The notes beneath the pieces are model-generated. The model was not told where the DNA came from. It was given only the letters and a program-made list of their open reading frames with translations, and ran no database searches. 64,000 bases of DNA from Deroplatys truncata (lineage: Eukaryota; Arthropoda; Insecta; Mantodea; Mantidae), in NCBI GenBank assembly GCA_030765065.1, contig CM060986.1, positions 78,671,573 to 78,735,572 on the forward strand, in the 5' to 3' direction. This document shows, one piece after another, positions 45,785-56,971 of this stretch. The translations under genes were made by a program, and so were the position numbers. Positions within the stretch are counted from its first letter, which is position 1. The number at the start of each line of letters is the position of its first letter.

Positions 45785-47195
45785 ATGCCCAAAGTAAAGG
45801 AAAATAGACAAAGTTTTTTGCAAAAGTTAGTGACTGAGTTTGGTGACAGTGTATTTTCTACATATAGAAGTATACTAAAGCAAGTGCAGATAAGCATTTT
45901 ACTGTGCTGCAGCATATCAGGTGCGAAAAAACACATAAAGGCTATTGCCCGTACAAAGAAGAGAAGCTAGCCAGTTACTTCTTAGTCAAAGTATGAGGGA
46001 ATCATCCAAAAAATCTGTTTTTATTGGGATCTGTGTAGAGTATTGCTTACTGCCAATATTCCATTAGCAAAAATCAATAACGCTACATTACACTAATTTC
46101 TGCAGCAGTATATGGAACAAAACATCCCAGATGAATCCACCCTTAGAAAAGGTTACTTGCAGGGTTGTTATGAAGACAAAAATATGAAAGTACACGATTT
46201 TGTGGGAAATAATAATGTACTTGTTTCTATAGACGAGACAAGGATAAAGAGAGTCATTATGCTGCAAATGTTGTTTTAGGTACATTAGAAGTTGAAACCC
46301 CTCTGAAAATGTTTCTTCTTACAACAGAAGTAATTGAGAAGGTTAACCATTAATGTATATGCAAGCTATTTGATCAAAACATGTTTCTTTTATGGCCACA
46401 GGGCATAAAACATGAAAATATTTTACTTTTTGTAACACAAACATATGGTGGAATCGGGTACAGCAACTAAATCATTTTACACAAAAATGGTTCACATAAC
46501 ATGCATAGCCCATTTCCTTTATACAGTCTGTGAACTAGTGCATGAAGAAGTCTGAGTTAAACTCATATCAAATTTAAAAAAAAGTGTTTCTGAAATCTCC
46601 TTCAAGAATAGGACATTTTTGTGAAACTGCACCTAATTTACCCTTGCTTCCTGAACCAATAGTAACACTTTGGGGAACATGGATCAGTGCATTTGATTAT
46701 TGTGAAAACTTTGATGTAGTGAAATCAGTGGTTGACAGTTTTGAGAGAGAAAATGTTGCATCTATAGCCGTTGCTCAAGACTTACTGGCTGATCCTCAAA
46801 TTAAGGGTAGTTTGGCATATATCAGTGGTAACTTTTCAACTTTTGCAGGAACAATAACATGGCTAGAAAAAAAAGATGAGAGTATACATGGGGTTGTCAA
46901 AAAGATTAAAGGTGTCGAGGAACATTTGCAATGATGTGTAGAAAAAGAACATGGCATCAGTCGTCGTGAAAATCAAGACAATTTTGCAAGCTGAAAATTT
47001 TGACTTTAGGTTTTTGAAGAAGATTTTACACCGGGGGGGGGGGGGACCTTGATCACTTCAAGTGTGTGTCCATGACGTCAGTTGAAGTAGAGAGGAGTTT
47101 TTCAATGTATAGGAGTGTTCAAGACAACCTCAAACCTGAGAACCTACAAATGGCAGTGGTTCTTTATTGCATGCTAAGCAAGAGGAATACCTAAA
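45785..47195 (+). mobile_element. hAT transposon relic (CGGBP1-type N-terminus)
   Basis: The relic starts MPKVKENRQSFLQKLVTEFG (45785), close to the BED-finger start shared by CGGBP1 and its hAT relatives; the two zinc cysteines are largely lost. A 116-codon open frame (46584-46934) has FLKSPSRIGHFCETAPNLPL, TLWGTWISAFDYCENF and a helical part. The C-terminus (near 47065-47190) gives MTSVEVERSFSMYRS then NLKPENLQMAVVLYC, the hAT dimerisation domain. More than ten breaks lie between the blocks, so it is inactive. A G13 homopolymer is inserted at 47033-47045. Confidence 0.88.
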
Positions 47196-47196
47196 T

Positions 47197-47820
47197 ACCT
47201 AAATTTCTCCTAGTATTCAAATATGTATAGGATACATTACATAATAATTCTAATTATAATAATTAATAATAAAATATATTTGTACTTTTATAGCTTTTAA
47301 TGTTAAAAATTACAAACATTTATGATCATTTTCCCAAAAATTTAAGAGCATTATTATTGGTCATTTTTCTCTGATTTTAGGTCATCCACTTCAAGCTCTA
47401 GTTACAACTGTTAAACAAACATAATGGTTTGTCATGCATCTCCATTTATCAGTCAAAACAATTATTTCTTCAGTGTGATTAACATTTTCACAAATAATAA
47501 TATGAAATTTTGTCTCTTTCTGATACCTGAAAAAAAAGTCCTGTAAATTGGATTTGAAAGATCATTTCATGGGTAAAACTGTACATCATAAAGGACAGCA
47601 TATAAAGCTCAGAAGAATGGGAGAACATTATTAGCAAGAGCATATTTTACATTAATCTGTAAAATATTTGCTTCGGTGACTGCTACTTTTTTTCTCCCCA
47701 CAATTTTTCACCCATTTCCTTTCCACCCCTCCCACTAAAATTCTAAAGCCATTCTTAAAAGTTCTAATGCAACAACTCTAAAAATTACATAAAAACAAAG
47801 GTTTTACAGTGCTCACTAAC
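47197..47820. other. Intron, no feature recognised
   Basis: AT-rich intron between the hAT relic and the 47821 exon; nothing recognised. Confidence 0.5.
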
Positions 47821-47996
47821 ATTTGCCACAACTTTGGCTTCTCCTTTCTGTGTTTCATAGAAGATCTCTGCTTGCTCCAATAGCTCTATGAGATTATTTC
47901 TTTCCTTAATCTCTCTCTCCAGGGCTTTCATGTATTCCTGCATCTTGTTCAGGCCTTCATCCACTTCAGCCACAAGATCGTCACCTTGTCTTCTAT
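47821..47996 (-). CDS. RPRD2: RPRD2-like protein, central coiled-coil exon
   Basis: Acceptor ATCTACTGCAG-like (TACTGCAG|AT) at 47996 and donor AAT|GTTAGT at 47821; 176 bases. Two bases complete the Asp codon begun in the 51716 exon, and the exon then ends in phase 0. It encodes DRRQGDDLVAEVDEGLNKMQ, then an Arg/Glu-rich helix and AEIFYETQKGEAKVVAN. Vertebrate RPRD2 has AGIFYEAQYKEVKVVAN at the equivalent place, and the motif precedes AY(K/R).F in the next exon exactly as here. A long plus-strand frame (47888-48355) is antisense to this exon. Confidence 0.95.
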
Positions 47997-49041
47997 CTGC
48001 AGTAACACACAACACAATCATTCAGGCTTGGGTAAAACTCTTATGGGGAGGACAACTGGTGCAGTGCTTATATGCATACATATATCATGATAAATGCCTA
48101 CAATGCAAGAAGTCATTCATTTCTCAGTCTTCCAGCCTTCATTTACCCATTCAAAAATTTACCCACAAAATGTTTCAAAACTGCAATAAAAAGCACAGTA
48201 CCTATTGGCTGGTTCACAATAACCAAGAAAAGGGAACAGAAAGCAAAACAACATCCAACATTTTGGTTCACAATGCAGTGGGAATGAGAACAGGAATGCC
48301 CATATCAATAGTAAAACGGAAAGTTGATTTTGCAGATTGGGATTTCATTTGTTGATAACTGACCAACAATATTTTTTTTCACCATTTCCAATTCAACCAG
48401 CATAATGCAGGTTAGCCAACATCAAAGTCTGGAAGTTATTTTTTCAATGCTGAGCAATTACTATTTGCAATTCCTTTAGCAAAAGCATCTTATCATCATC
48501 CTCTTATTAATAATGTACATTAAAGTTAAGTGTTGTTCATTTATGTTTCTCTCCGACGCCTTATGAATCAGAGGGAATCACGACACACATTTTCTGGAAT
48601 TACTTCCACTTTGATTTTGCCAGTTTGCAATTAGAGAGAGCTCTAGCAACCATTTTAGGCCATGGCCACTTGAATAATTTCTATGAAGAGCCTAATATGC
48701 ACAATATGGATATAATATGTCGTTCCCTTGGACAGGAACAAAAAAGTTAAAACTTGACCAAATCTTTCTTCCCGCTCCTAGAACCTAGTAAAGCTCCCCA
48801 TTAATCGCAAATGCTCACATTGTAATACATTTATTTTAATTTTGTTGTTCTCATTCGTTTCCGTTCTAGTTATTTGAACCAGCCTTAAAAGACCAATTTG
48901 ACATACAAACAGATTATTTATGTTGTAAATGGTATTTCACAACCTTCAAATGAGGGGTTACCAGATACTACAGAGGGAGGAAAACTAGTTTTCTACAGAT
49001 AAAAATTCAGACTACATTAAATCATTTAAGAACAAAAAATA
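47997..49041. other. Intron, no feature recognised
   Basis: No transposon signature seen; the plus-strand frame 48072-48287 is chance. Confidence 0.45.
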
Positions 49042-50344
49042 CAAGGGTTGGAACTTAATAGCGGTAACACTGCTGTAGAGACACTATGCAACAGAATCTA
49101 ATATTGTCGCTGATAGCACACATTAGTTACATACCCACCATACCTCAGAGAAAATGGACTCTCCCTTCCCACTTCACCTGCGTGCGCAGTCAAGAGAAAC
49201 AGAGTCACTTGTGAGCTAGCAGTCTAACGTAGTGTTGTCACGATGTTTTTGAAACAGGAACAACGTAGTTGGAACAAGATTAAATGTGCCAGAGGTCGTA
49301 CAACACGACAGTATCATCAAGGTCTTCAAGAGGTTTGTGGGGAATCTGCATTGCTTTACAGAACAGTGGCACATTGAGTAAAAGCCTTCAACGATGGTCA
49401 GCAAACTGTGGCAGATATGTATCGGGCAGGTTGTCCTAGCATCAGTGAAGAAGTAGTGCATGCTCTTACCACATTGCTGGACAGTGATCAATGCCCAAGA
49501 AACCAGATTAGCACATACGACTGTGCTTCACATCCTGAAGGAACACCTGAGCATGCAAAAAATTGCATCACGATGGATTCCACATGATTTGACGGAATTG
49601 CAGAAAGGTTGCTTTTCGACGCTACTAGGATGCACTTGGAAAGCTATGAGCACGAATGAGAGGCTTTCTTACACCATATCATAATGCTAATGAGACATGG
49701 GCCAAATCATAAGAGCCAAAACTGAAACGCCAATCAAACGAATGGCATCATTATGGATCGCCACGAAAATCGAAAGTTCGTCAGAGCCCCAGCAGTGTGA
49801 AAGTTATGGTGATTCTCATGTACGGCTGTGATGGTGTTATCCTAACACAGTACATTCCTCCATGGCAGACCGTCAATGCACAGTATTACCAGCGTTTTTG
49901 GAGTACCACCTGCGACCAGCTGTGAGAAAGAAGCGGGCAACACTTTCTGCAGAATCCACCCATCATTTTGCACGACAATGCTCAGGCGCATACAGCGCAA
50001 GCTGTGGCTGATTTGTTCAGTCGATGGAACTGGGAAGTGCTGTACCATCCACCATACTCCCCGGATTTAAGTCCTTGTGACTTTGATTTGATTCCAAAGA
50101 TGAAGGAACCACTTTTTGGCATTCGCTTCAGAACTGTTCCAGAGATTTGTCAGGCAGCAGACCTCTCCATTCGCACTATCAACAGAACAGGCTCTGCTAA
50201 AGGTATACCACAACTTCCACATCGCTGGCAACGGGTTATACACAATGCTGGTGAGTACATCGAAGGACAGTAAAGGTTGCTAACATGTAACTCTTTTGTA
50301 TCAGCTGTAAATAAATAGTTGCACTATTTAAGTTCCAACCCTCG
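49042..50344 (+). mobile_element. Mariner transposon relic with both ends
   Basis: TA flanks on both sides (49040-49041, 50345-50346). Ends CAAGGGTTGGAACTTAATAG and (complement) CGAGGGTTGGAACTTAAATA are inverted; length 1.30 kb is the normal mariner size. Protein blocks: GLQEVCGESALLYRTVAH and VKAFNDGQQTVAD (N-terminal helix-turn-helix region), NANETW (near 49690, where GDETW is expected, so the first Asp reads Asn), KVMVILMYGCDGVI, HDNAQAHTAQAVADLF (49968) and YHPPYSPDLSPCDFDL. There are 34 residues between the last two Asp residues, DD34D. The final 101 codons are open; upstream are several stops and frameshifts. Confidence 0.93.
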
Positions 50345-50345
50345 T

Positions 50346-50371
50346 AAATAAATAAATAAATAAATAAACAT
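50346..50371. repeat. (AAAT)n microsatellite at mariner 3' flank
   Basis: Six AAAT/TAAA units directly adjoin the TA duplication of the mariner element. Confidence 0.9.
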
Positions 50372-51284
50372 AAAAATGTTCACAAGGATTTCCCTACAGT
50401 TGTTTATTTTCATAGCTGTACTACAAATCAGTCACACAAAAATGTATTTTTCTATGCACTCCTGTTAATCATAATATTCCCAAGGAATACTTTCAATATG
50501 TTATAGATATGCAGACACATACCTCGGACGAGTGTCTGTTAAAAAGCAACTTGAAATATACAGACACTGATATTGAATATCTTTACATGAGCTGATGGAA
50601 ACAAAAGAATGTATTTAGCAATTCAATATTTTATTAAAAGGAAATTCCTCAAAATTGATTAATGCTACAAAAAAGTTGACAAACTGTTCATTATACCATT
50701 TTAATAATTTTTCTGCAGCAAGTTTCTCTTTTAAGACTTTTTTGACATAAAGTAATAAAGTATTCAACATGAACAAAGAGAATTTCACTGACTATTATGG
50801 CATCCTGACTCTATGGTTTAATAGTTAAGCCTGTTTAAAGAAGAAATAGCAGTTAATATATAGCCAAATATGAACACCTTCACTGGTTTGTAACTTTAAG
50901 GCAGAATACCTTTACAGGTACAACAATTAATGAAAGAATTGTTATTTATAGAACAGCATTCTTGCAATCTAGCATTACGGTTTCTATTTTGATTAAGAAA
51001 ACATGTTCTCCTATGATGTCCTATACTCAGAACAGTTCTGTTCCAAACATAGAAAATCCAAAATTAATTTCGCAGATTGAAAGGATAATCAAAAAGAGAA
51101 GAAAGAAACAGGAGTTTACTATTGTAATTTCTCTCTCCTGAAAAATCCAAAAATTTGATCAGAAGTTCTTTTAAGGTGAGCCCCTCAATCACTGAAAAAG
51201 TAGCTGGCATTTTTATTGGAACATATGGTTTTTAGCTTTTAAGGAATTTTCATAGTATTTTGAGGAAATTTTATAGCTCATTAT
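50372..51284. other. Intron, no feature recognised
   Basis: AT-rich sequence without element ends or coding similarity. Confidence 0.45.
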
Positions 51285-51540
51285 TTATGGAATATCCCTA
51301 TCCACAAGGTGAATGTACATTATGTGAAGGGAAAGATGTACAGCACATAATATTTGAATGCAGGGGAACTGAGATTTAGAGAAAAGAAAGTGTAATGTTA
51401 AAAACGAATAGGAAAATCGACATAAACAAAATTTTAGACAAAAACTGCAAGAAAATCGGACAATATCTGGAAAACGTAAAAGATAAATTAAAATGCACTG
51501 TTAAAAGTGGAAAAGTACAGTAATATATGAGCATACTATT
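51285..51540 (+). mobile_element. LINE C-terminal zinc-knuckle fragment
   Basis: A frame reads YPYPQGECTLCEGKDVQHII then FECRGTEI, a C-X2-C-X6-H-X4-C knuckle, followed by a lysine-rich tail about 60 codons long. The same kind of knuckle closes the 39.1 kb LINE (CPLC...HYIIEC). No RT precedes it, so it is a short 3' piece of a non-LTR element. Confidence 0.65.
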
Positions 51541-51715
51541 AATATGTAATTTTTAACATAAGATGGACTGCATAGCTGAACAGTGGCCAGGACCAATTCC
51601 AGTAGGCAGTCTAATACATATGTCTTATTACTTCAATAAATTATATTATGGTTGTTGCTATTATTACTATTATTATTAGTTATAGAACATCCAAGCTGCT
51701 ACAAATCCAAATTAC

Positions 51716-51845
51716 CTTTAAGATGACTGCGAAGAGCATCTGCATCAGAAACTGATAAACGGCTTTCATTCAGCCTCTTCAATTTGAGGTCTGTATCATC
51801 CTCTAACTTCTTGCAGCTCTGAATTTTTGCTATCAGAACTGGAGG
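51716..51845 (-). CDS. RPRD2: RPRD2-like protein, post-CID helical exon
   Basis: Acceptor TTTTACAG|CCT at 51845, donor AAAG|GTAAT at 51716, 130 bases, phase 0 in and one base out. It encodes PPVLIAKIQSCKKLEDDTDL and NESRLSVSDADALRSHLK. In vertebrate RPRD2 the region after the CID has SKIVAEFRSQALIEEL followed by an L..K...L....VDV...E.L..LK(D) stretch, and the pattern agrees. It connects the polymerase-CTD-binding CID to the coiled coil. The joined phase with the exons on both sides supports it. Confidence 0.93.
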
Positions 51846-52715
51846 CTGTAAAAGTTAATTGCATGTAATGATTTACATATGATTACACTACAAAGGCATT
51901 ACTTTCCTAATTAATAAAAGTACTAAAATGAACATGAACTCTGTACTTTAATAATAATATGCTGTAAAACATTGTGATTCTTTTGTTTACTTAATAAGTA
52001 ATGTAGTAATATGTGTCTAATACAGTGTGGGTAAATTGCCCTGCAAACCATGCACACGTTTCAATTCCTGGAAGGCATAAGTTACTTGGGCGAGATTTTT
52101 CTCCAGTTCTTCTTCAGCATCAAAATATTAACATAAGGTAGATTTTTGGCAACAAAGATTGCAGGTTCATGTATCCAACTGGTAAATTAGATAACGGGGG
52201 CTTTTGTAGGAGCTTTATCAACCTCCCGTATGTCAGCTTATTATGCAACCACACTGGAAGAGTTGCTTTTTCATTCTTTCTCAAAATCTGTTCCCTAAAC
52301 GAGTTGCAGTATTTTGATTCCAATATCAGCATCGTTTCCTAGGTCTTCCCTGGTTAATGGAATTGGTAATCACATGAGGAGAAAATATTTAATTCTGTCA
52401 AATTATGCTGAATTGGACGCTGAGCTGTATATGCTTCTGTTGTATGTAATTTCATCCAAAAAATGCTAATATGGCCTTGAACTTTGGTCTGACAGTGTAT
52501 TGTATACACAACTTATATGTGCTTATACTACCAAGTTTTGGCAGACATAATTAAGTACTTTAACACCTCAAACTTTTCATTACCCATACACATAATCTCT
52601 TGATTGCCAAACTGCTTGTACATGCACTTCCAGAGACCACACAAAGAGGCCATAAACAATAATTGATATGCTGATAGTCTACCGATATAAAGGGCATGTG
52701 GAGAAAATGTATTAC
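51846..52715. other. Intron, no element firmly recognised
   Basis: AT-rich; the minus-strand frame 52120-52332 has no family match. No inverted ends or RT blocks seen. Confidence 0.45.
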
Positions 52716-52872
52716 CTGAAATTCTGATGTATCAGAAGACGCCTCAGGTGCTGATCTCTTTGTCGTAGTGCTGAGGAGTCCTGAGAGATCTGAGATAAAT
52801 GCTTCATCATAAATCCCCCTCTCATCCCATATTTTGAAAATACGAAGAACTCGCTGCTTAACCTTCTCTTCT
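52716..52872 (-). CDS. RPRD2: RPRD2-like protein, exon with CID C-terminal helices
   Basis: Acceptor TTTACAG|AG at 52872 and donor CAG|GTAAT at 52716; 157 bases, one base completing an upstream codon, then 52 codons ending in phase 0. It encodes EEKVKQRVLRIFKIWDERG, IYDEAFISDLSGLLSTT and a polar tail. (V)..RI(F/L).IW..R..(Y/F)....(I)..L is the last-helix signature of CID domains, which bind the phosphorylated C-terminal repeats of RNA polymerase II. The rest of the CID and the start codon should be in upstream exons to the right; I found none between 52.9 and 64 kb. Confidence 0.94.
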
Positions 52873-53255
52873 CTGTAAACAATAACATGTTATAATAATT
52901 TATAAAGACATTTATGTGATCACAATGATTTCAAAATAAAAGTTAATACAATACACAAAATTAAGACAGCACTTTGCACAAAATTAAGATAGTACTTCAA
53001 TTGGAGACTTTTACATGATTAGTATCTCACATTTACAATAGATGCCAGATGCCAGATTCAGGCATCACATTGTCTCATACATTTTAAAAGTGTTGTTTTG
53101 GACAGCTCATTATATGTACATGTTAACCTTGGGTAATTTATCCAAAAGTTGAAAATTACCAGGAGTATTGTGCCTACAGTTTCATTAATGTACAGCTATG
53201 TGGTACATATTTCCAGGACTTATTTTGAAATCACATAAATTCATACAAAAAGAAT

Positions 53256-53256
53256 A

Positions 53257-53325
<69 letters not shown>

Positions 53326-53338
53326 GTTATTATTATTA

Positions 53339-53380
<42 letters not shown>
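53256..53380. repeat. (ATT)n microsatellite, about 125 bp
   Basis: A long ATT array with two single-base (GTT) interruptions, ending in ATAATATTATA. It is the longest simple repeat in the window. Confidence 0.95.
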
Positions 53381-53382
<2 letters not shown>

Positions 53383-54690
53383 ATATTATATAATCACATT
53401 TCGTATTTGGATTAGCATATTCTGTCACTGCTCTAATGCAAGTGAAACCCATTTATAAATATTAGTGAATTACTATAAAATTTTCTTTTCTTATGCTATA
53501 TTGGCTGTAATGTATTTTTTTAATAAAATACACCTTCTAGTAAAAGTTATTTATGCAACTTGTATCTGAAGTGATATGTTTTTATGAGTGGAAAGATTTT
53601 CATCACAAGCTGTGCTAGTGATGAAAATTCCACAAGTATAAAAAGAAATCCCACATTCCACAAGTTGCCACATTAAACTTTAACAAAAATCCACAACAAA
53701 CAGCTTTGTGAAATCAAAATCAAAATATATTGAGAGATTTAGTTCAGATCCTGCATTGGGCATAAACTATTGAACAGCATATACAACATGCCTTAAACAG
53801 AAATTTGGTAGGAGGTCTGCATTAGATTACTCAGTCTTTTATTTTGCTCATAGCTGTTCTTTTTACGTTCTCTGTCACATACAGTTAGTCAAAGAATGTT
53901 TGGTCGTTTGTCGTAAAGATCACTTCATGCTTCCAAACACAGCCAAAGTCACAGGCACGCTCCCACAAGTGATAAGGTGCTATAATAACATAGCATGCTG
54001 AGATTGTGAACATTGACATGAATCAACCTTCAATGACACAATTTTTGATTTTCTAAAAAATGGCTTTAACAACTTGGATTAAAATACTGTATGTTAAATA
54101 CATTTACATTACAAATAAAATGTAAGTATATCTTGAATTTTCTAGGAATAGCCTGTGAAGTCTTCTTCATTCGTCGGAAGGAACTTTGTATAATCTTGTA
54201 TATCTGGTACACATTAAGCAACAGATGAAAATATACTATACAGTCTCTTTAAAACGCACAATGTATTTCAAATAACCTTTTTTGTGGTATCGGCCATTTC
54301 TGAGATATTCATTATTAATGTTTCAATCTGTTCAATACTTAATCATTCTTTTAAAGTCCTGTTGATTTAGCTGCTTCTTGTGATTGCATGGAAACACTAT
54401 GGAATTTTAAGGCGAGCATATAGCGTCCAGTTCTTAAGCATTTGACAAATGCTGTTCCCTTTGTACACTAATGAAATGTGTGATGTAGCTACTTCTGCAA
54501 TGGTTTATCACTATTAAAATGAGTTAAGATAGAAAAATAATCTTGCATAAGAATAATCTGTATACCCACTAATAAATGAAGGTAGAGAAAGTTATGTGAA
54601 CGTAACATACCAGATTCCCCCCTCTAAGGAAATCTGGGAGTTTGACAAGATGTCTACATTATGTCATTACCATTTTTTGTTTCATTTATC
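53381..54690. other. Intron/upstream, no gene recognised
   Basis: AT-rich. Near 54580-54608 GGTAGAGAAAGTTATGTGAA is the inverted left end of the 0.85 kb repeat; otherwise nothing. Confidence 0.45.
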
Positions 54691-54769
54691 ACAGTTCATA
54701 TGTTGTTTGTAGTCAAAATGCTTACACATTATCCAAGCAGGTGATTTTGGCGAAAAATTACTGGTAATT

Positions 54770-55240
54770 AAATTTCATCATGGCCACACAAATGGCATTC
54801 CTAAAAGGATATGGAGTGCACATTCCTCCAAAGGGAGGCCATAATCAAACAATTTGAATCAACAGGTGCTTTGCTGAATGAGATTGGCAAGTAGCAAACA
54901 TTTCATGTAACTAATGCAGTGGAAAATATTAAAGCCTGTCTGCAGCAGTCTTGTCATAAATTCTTATAATATGCGTCTCAAGAGGATGGGTACTCCTAAT
55001 CCACCTGTCAAAAATACCAAATTCCACATAATCACCTTACCCAATGTCAATGGATTCTTTCTTGTGGGTTTATCTTAAAAACAAAGTTTAACGTTTCAGT
55101 CAAAAACCAATAACAGTTTGAAAAACCATATCATTATTGAAATTGATGAAATTAACAAGATATGTTGCTGATAACTGAAGACGTGGATCAACGGGTACAA
55201 ATGTATGTACAAAGAGGAGGTTATTTTAAACATTTACTTT
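54770..55240 (+). mobile_element. DDE transposase fragment, internally deleted
   Basis: Frames read REAIIKQFESTGALLNEIGK and NAVENIKACLQQSCHKFL (54830-54965), which resemble the DNA-binding half of the DUF4817-type family (...FE.TG.V......V...K.LL.QSP.KS). Then they jump to LLITEDVDQRVQMYVQR and GGYFKHLL (55160-55235), resembling the extreme C-terminus (...V..R...(C)...GGHFEHLL). The catalytic core between them is missing. Confidence 0.55.
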
Positions 55241-55489
55241 AAAGATAAATGATTCTCCCAAAGACACCATATATAGGATACAGCAGTTGATTCCAACGAA
55301 TTTCAACATGCTGTTGCAAAAGAAGTATACGGTTTAAGAATTCAAAAATAAAACAGTATGTAGTGGCTTGAACAATCCAATTTATTGAAATGTTTTAATT
55401 TTTTTAAAATTACATATTCAAGCGATCCCCTAACTACCTTATGGTTTGTTGTGATCTTGCTCAAAATTTGCTCAACACTTTGCAATCAA

Positions 55490-55700
55490 CTTTAACTTTT
55501 GTTGATTTCTTGGACTTCAGCCTGTATCCCTGTTCTTCAGATCTGGATAGAGTATGGCCTGGTTTGAAACACCCTGGCTTTGAAGTATCCCCAAGAAAAG
55601 AAGTCAGGAGCTGTTAGGTGTGGGTACCAAGCCACCCAATTGATATCCTCATACCGAGAAATTAACCTTGGGAAGAAACTCCTCAACAATGGCAGTGTCT
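55490..55700 (-). mobile_element. DDE transposase fragment, third catalytic block
   Basis: A minus-strand frame reads FFPRLISRYEDINWVAWYPH then LTAPDFFSWGYFKARVFQTR. The family has (G)...(I)...(W)P.RSPDLT..DFFLWGYLK..V(Y/F)...P, and the match places the third catalytic Asp in APDFF. It lies in the opposite orientation to the 54.8 kb fragment. Confidence 0.65.
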
Positions 55701-55719
55701 CTAAATTAAAATTAAACAC

Positions 55720-55865
55720 AGTTTTATTTATGGAAGCTCTTTAACTACTGTGATTCTTAGCGTCCCATTCTTTATTGGGCGTGAAAGACCAGAAAGTTTG
55801 CTCAGAGGCCTCTATCAGGCTTGAGGTTCTTTTATGTGCCGTAAATCTACGAACAGTGTCCTATA
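55720..55865 (-). repeat. SINE family 2, tail-only copy
   Basis: Matches the complement of the SINE tail at 56085-56230: GCGTCCCATTCT, GGCGTGAAAGACC, GCTCAGAGGCCTC, AGGCTTGAGGTTCTTTTA and CCGTAAATCTACG. The tRNA-like head is absent. It lies 80 bp from, and inverted relative to, the full copy. Confidence 0.85.
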
Positions 55866-55946
55866 GAGATGAAATTTTAGAACCTCATGCAATATCCATC
55901 AAAATGTCTTGTCATATGAAAGGCTATAGACTGCAGATCCTGAGTC

Positions 55947-56232
55947 GTCCTCCGTGGACTAGTGGTACCATGCTAGCCTCTAGTTCCCAAGGTTGCGGGT
56001 TCAAACCTGGCGGAGGTCGATGGATTTTTTCGGGCGTAAAAATCCTTGGCATGGCTTCCTTCGGAAGGGAAGTAAAGCCGGTGGTCCCATGTCGTAGATT
56101 TACGGCACGTAAAAGAACCTCAAGCCTGATAAAGAGGCCTCTGAGCAAAATTACCGGTCTTTCATGGCCAATATAGAATGGGACGCTAAGAACCGTAGTA
56201 GTTAAAGAGTGTCCATAAATAAAACTCAAATC
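55947..56232 (+). repeat. SINE family 2, full copy with tRNA-like head
   Basis: The head (55947-56020) has an A-box-like TGGACTAGTGG and a B box GGGTTCAAACC (55997-56007). CCTCCGT near the 5' end can pair with GCGGAGG after the T arm, so it folds roughly like a tRNA. A conserved body follows (TTCGGGCGTAAAAATCCTTG, ACGGCACGTAAAAGAACCTC, GAGGCCTCTGAGCAAAATTA) and ends in an AAATAAAA-like tail. Two further copies in the window prove it is dispersed. Confidence 0.9.
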
Positions 56233-56791
56233 AAACAATGCAGATCCTGACAAACTTGCACTGCCAATCTCATTCTTTCAATATTTTCTCTAGTACGAAC
56301 ATAATGCTCACTACCATGGAATGAAGGTTGTAAATTGCCTGTAACATTAAACATGCAAAATCAACTCACCATTGACTTCCTTGAAGGAATCCTACCATAT
56401 CTGTGTACATTAAACTCGCTGTGAAAGTGGTGTGTTACATCAATGCACTGACTTACTTTTAATATTTGTGCCAATGCTACAAATATGTGTTAATGTACAT
56501 GTTATCTCGCAAGCATACATGATTAGCAAAACTATATGTTTCTGCCTTGACAACATTTCACTCTCATTTAATTTTGAAGTTCTACCAAACTACTCAAAAC
56601 CAACTGACAGACCCTGTATTTAGAAGGAAATTGCAGCTTTGTAGCTTCATAGCTTCCATAATAACAGAACTAGGAAGATTTTAAAAGTCACCCATTCCTA
56701 AGTTATAAAAATACATATGCAATATGCATTGACCTTGCAGCAAATGGAAAGAGGCAGACTACCAAACAGAAGGGAAACAGCTGCTGGAGAA

Positions 56792-56971
56792 CAAATGACC
56801 TTTTTGCCACATTTGCTTTAATACAATGAATCCAAACCCAAGCTAAAACAGGTAACATGTTAAGTTCATGAGATCCATGCCCAAATGACCTTTTTGCCAC
56901 ATTTGCTTTAATACAATGAATCCAAACCCAAGCTAAAACAGGTAACATGTTAAGTTCATGAGATCCATGCG
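56792..56971. repeat. 90 bp tandem duplication
   Basis: The 90-base unit beginning CAAATGACCTTTTTGCCACA occurs twice, at 56792 and 56882, without a visible mismatch, so the duplication is recent or an assembly artefact. Confidence 0.95.

Noticed and set aside
47888..48355. 155-codon plus-strand frame
   Set aside because: Overlaps the coiled-coil exon on the other strand and continues into intron; no family similarity.
48540..49020. Further host exon or element between the coiled-coil exon and the mariner
   Set aside because: The exons at 47821-47996 and 51716-51845 already join perfectly by phase and family alignment, leaving no missing residues.
55947..56020. Functional tRNA gene
   Set aside because: It folds roughly like a tRNA, but a conserved body follows and two more copies share it, so it is a SINE head.
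55775..56253. Overlapping frames of 133 and 109 codons on opposite strands
   Set aside because: Both are read-through of the SINE family 2 copies; the same peptide pieces recur in the 60.9 kb copy.
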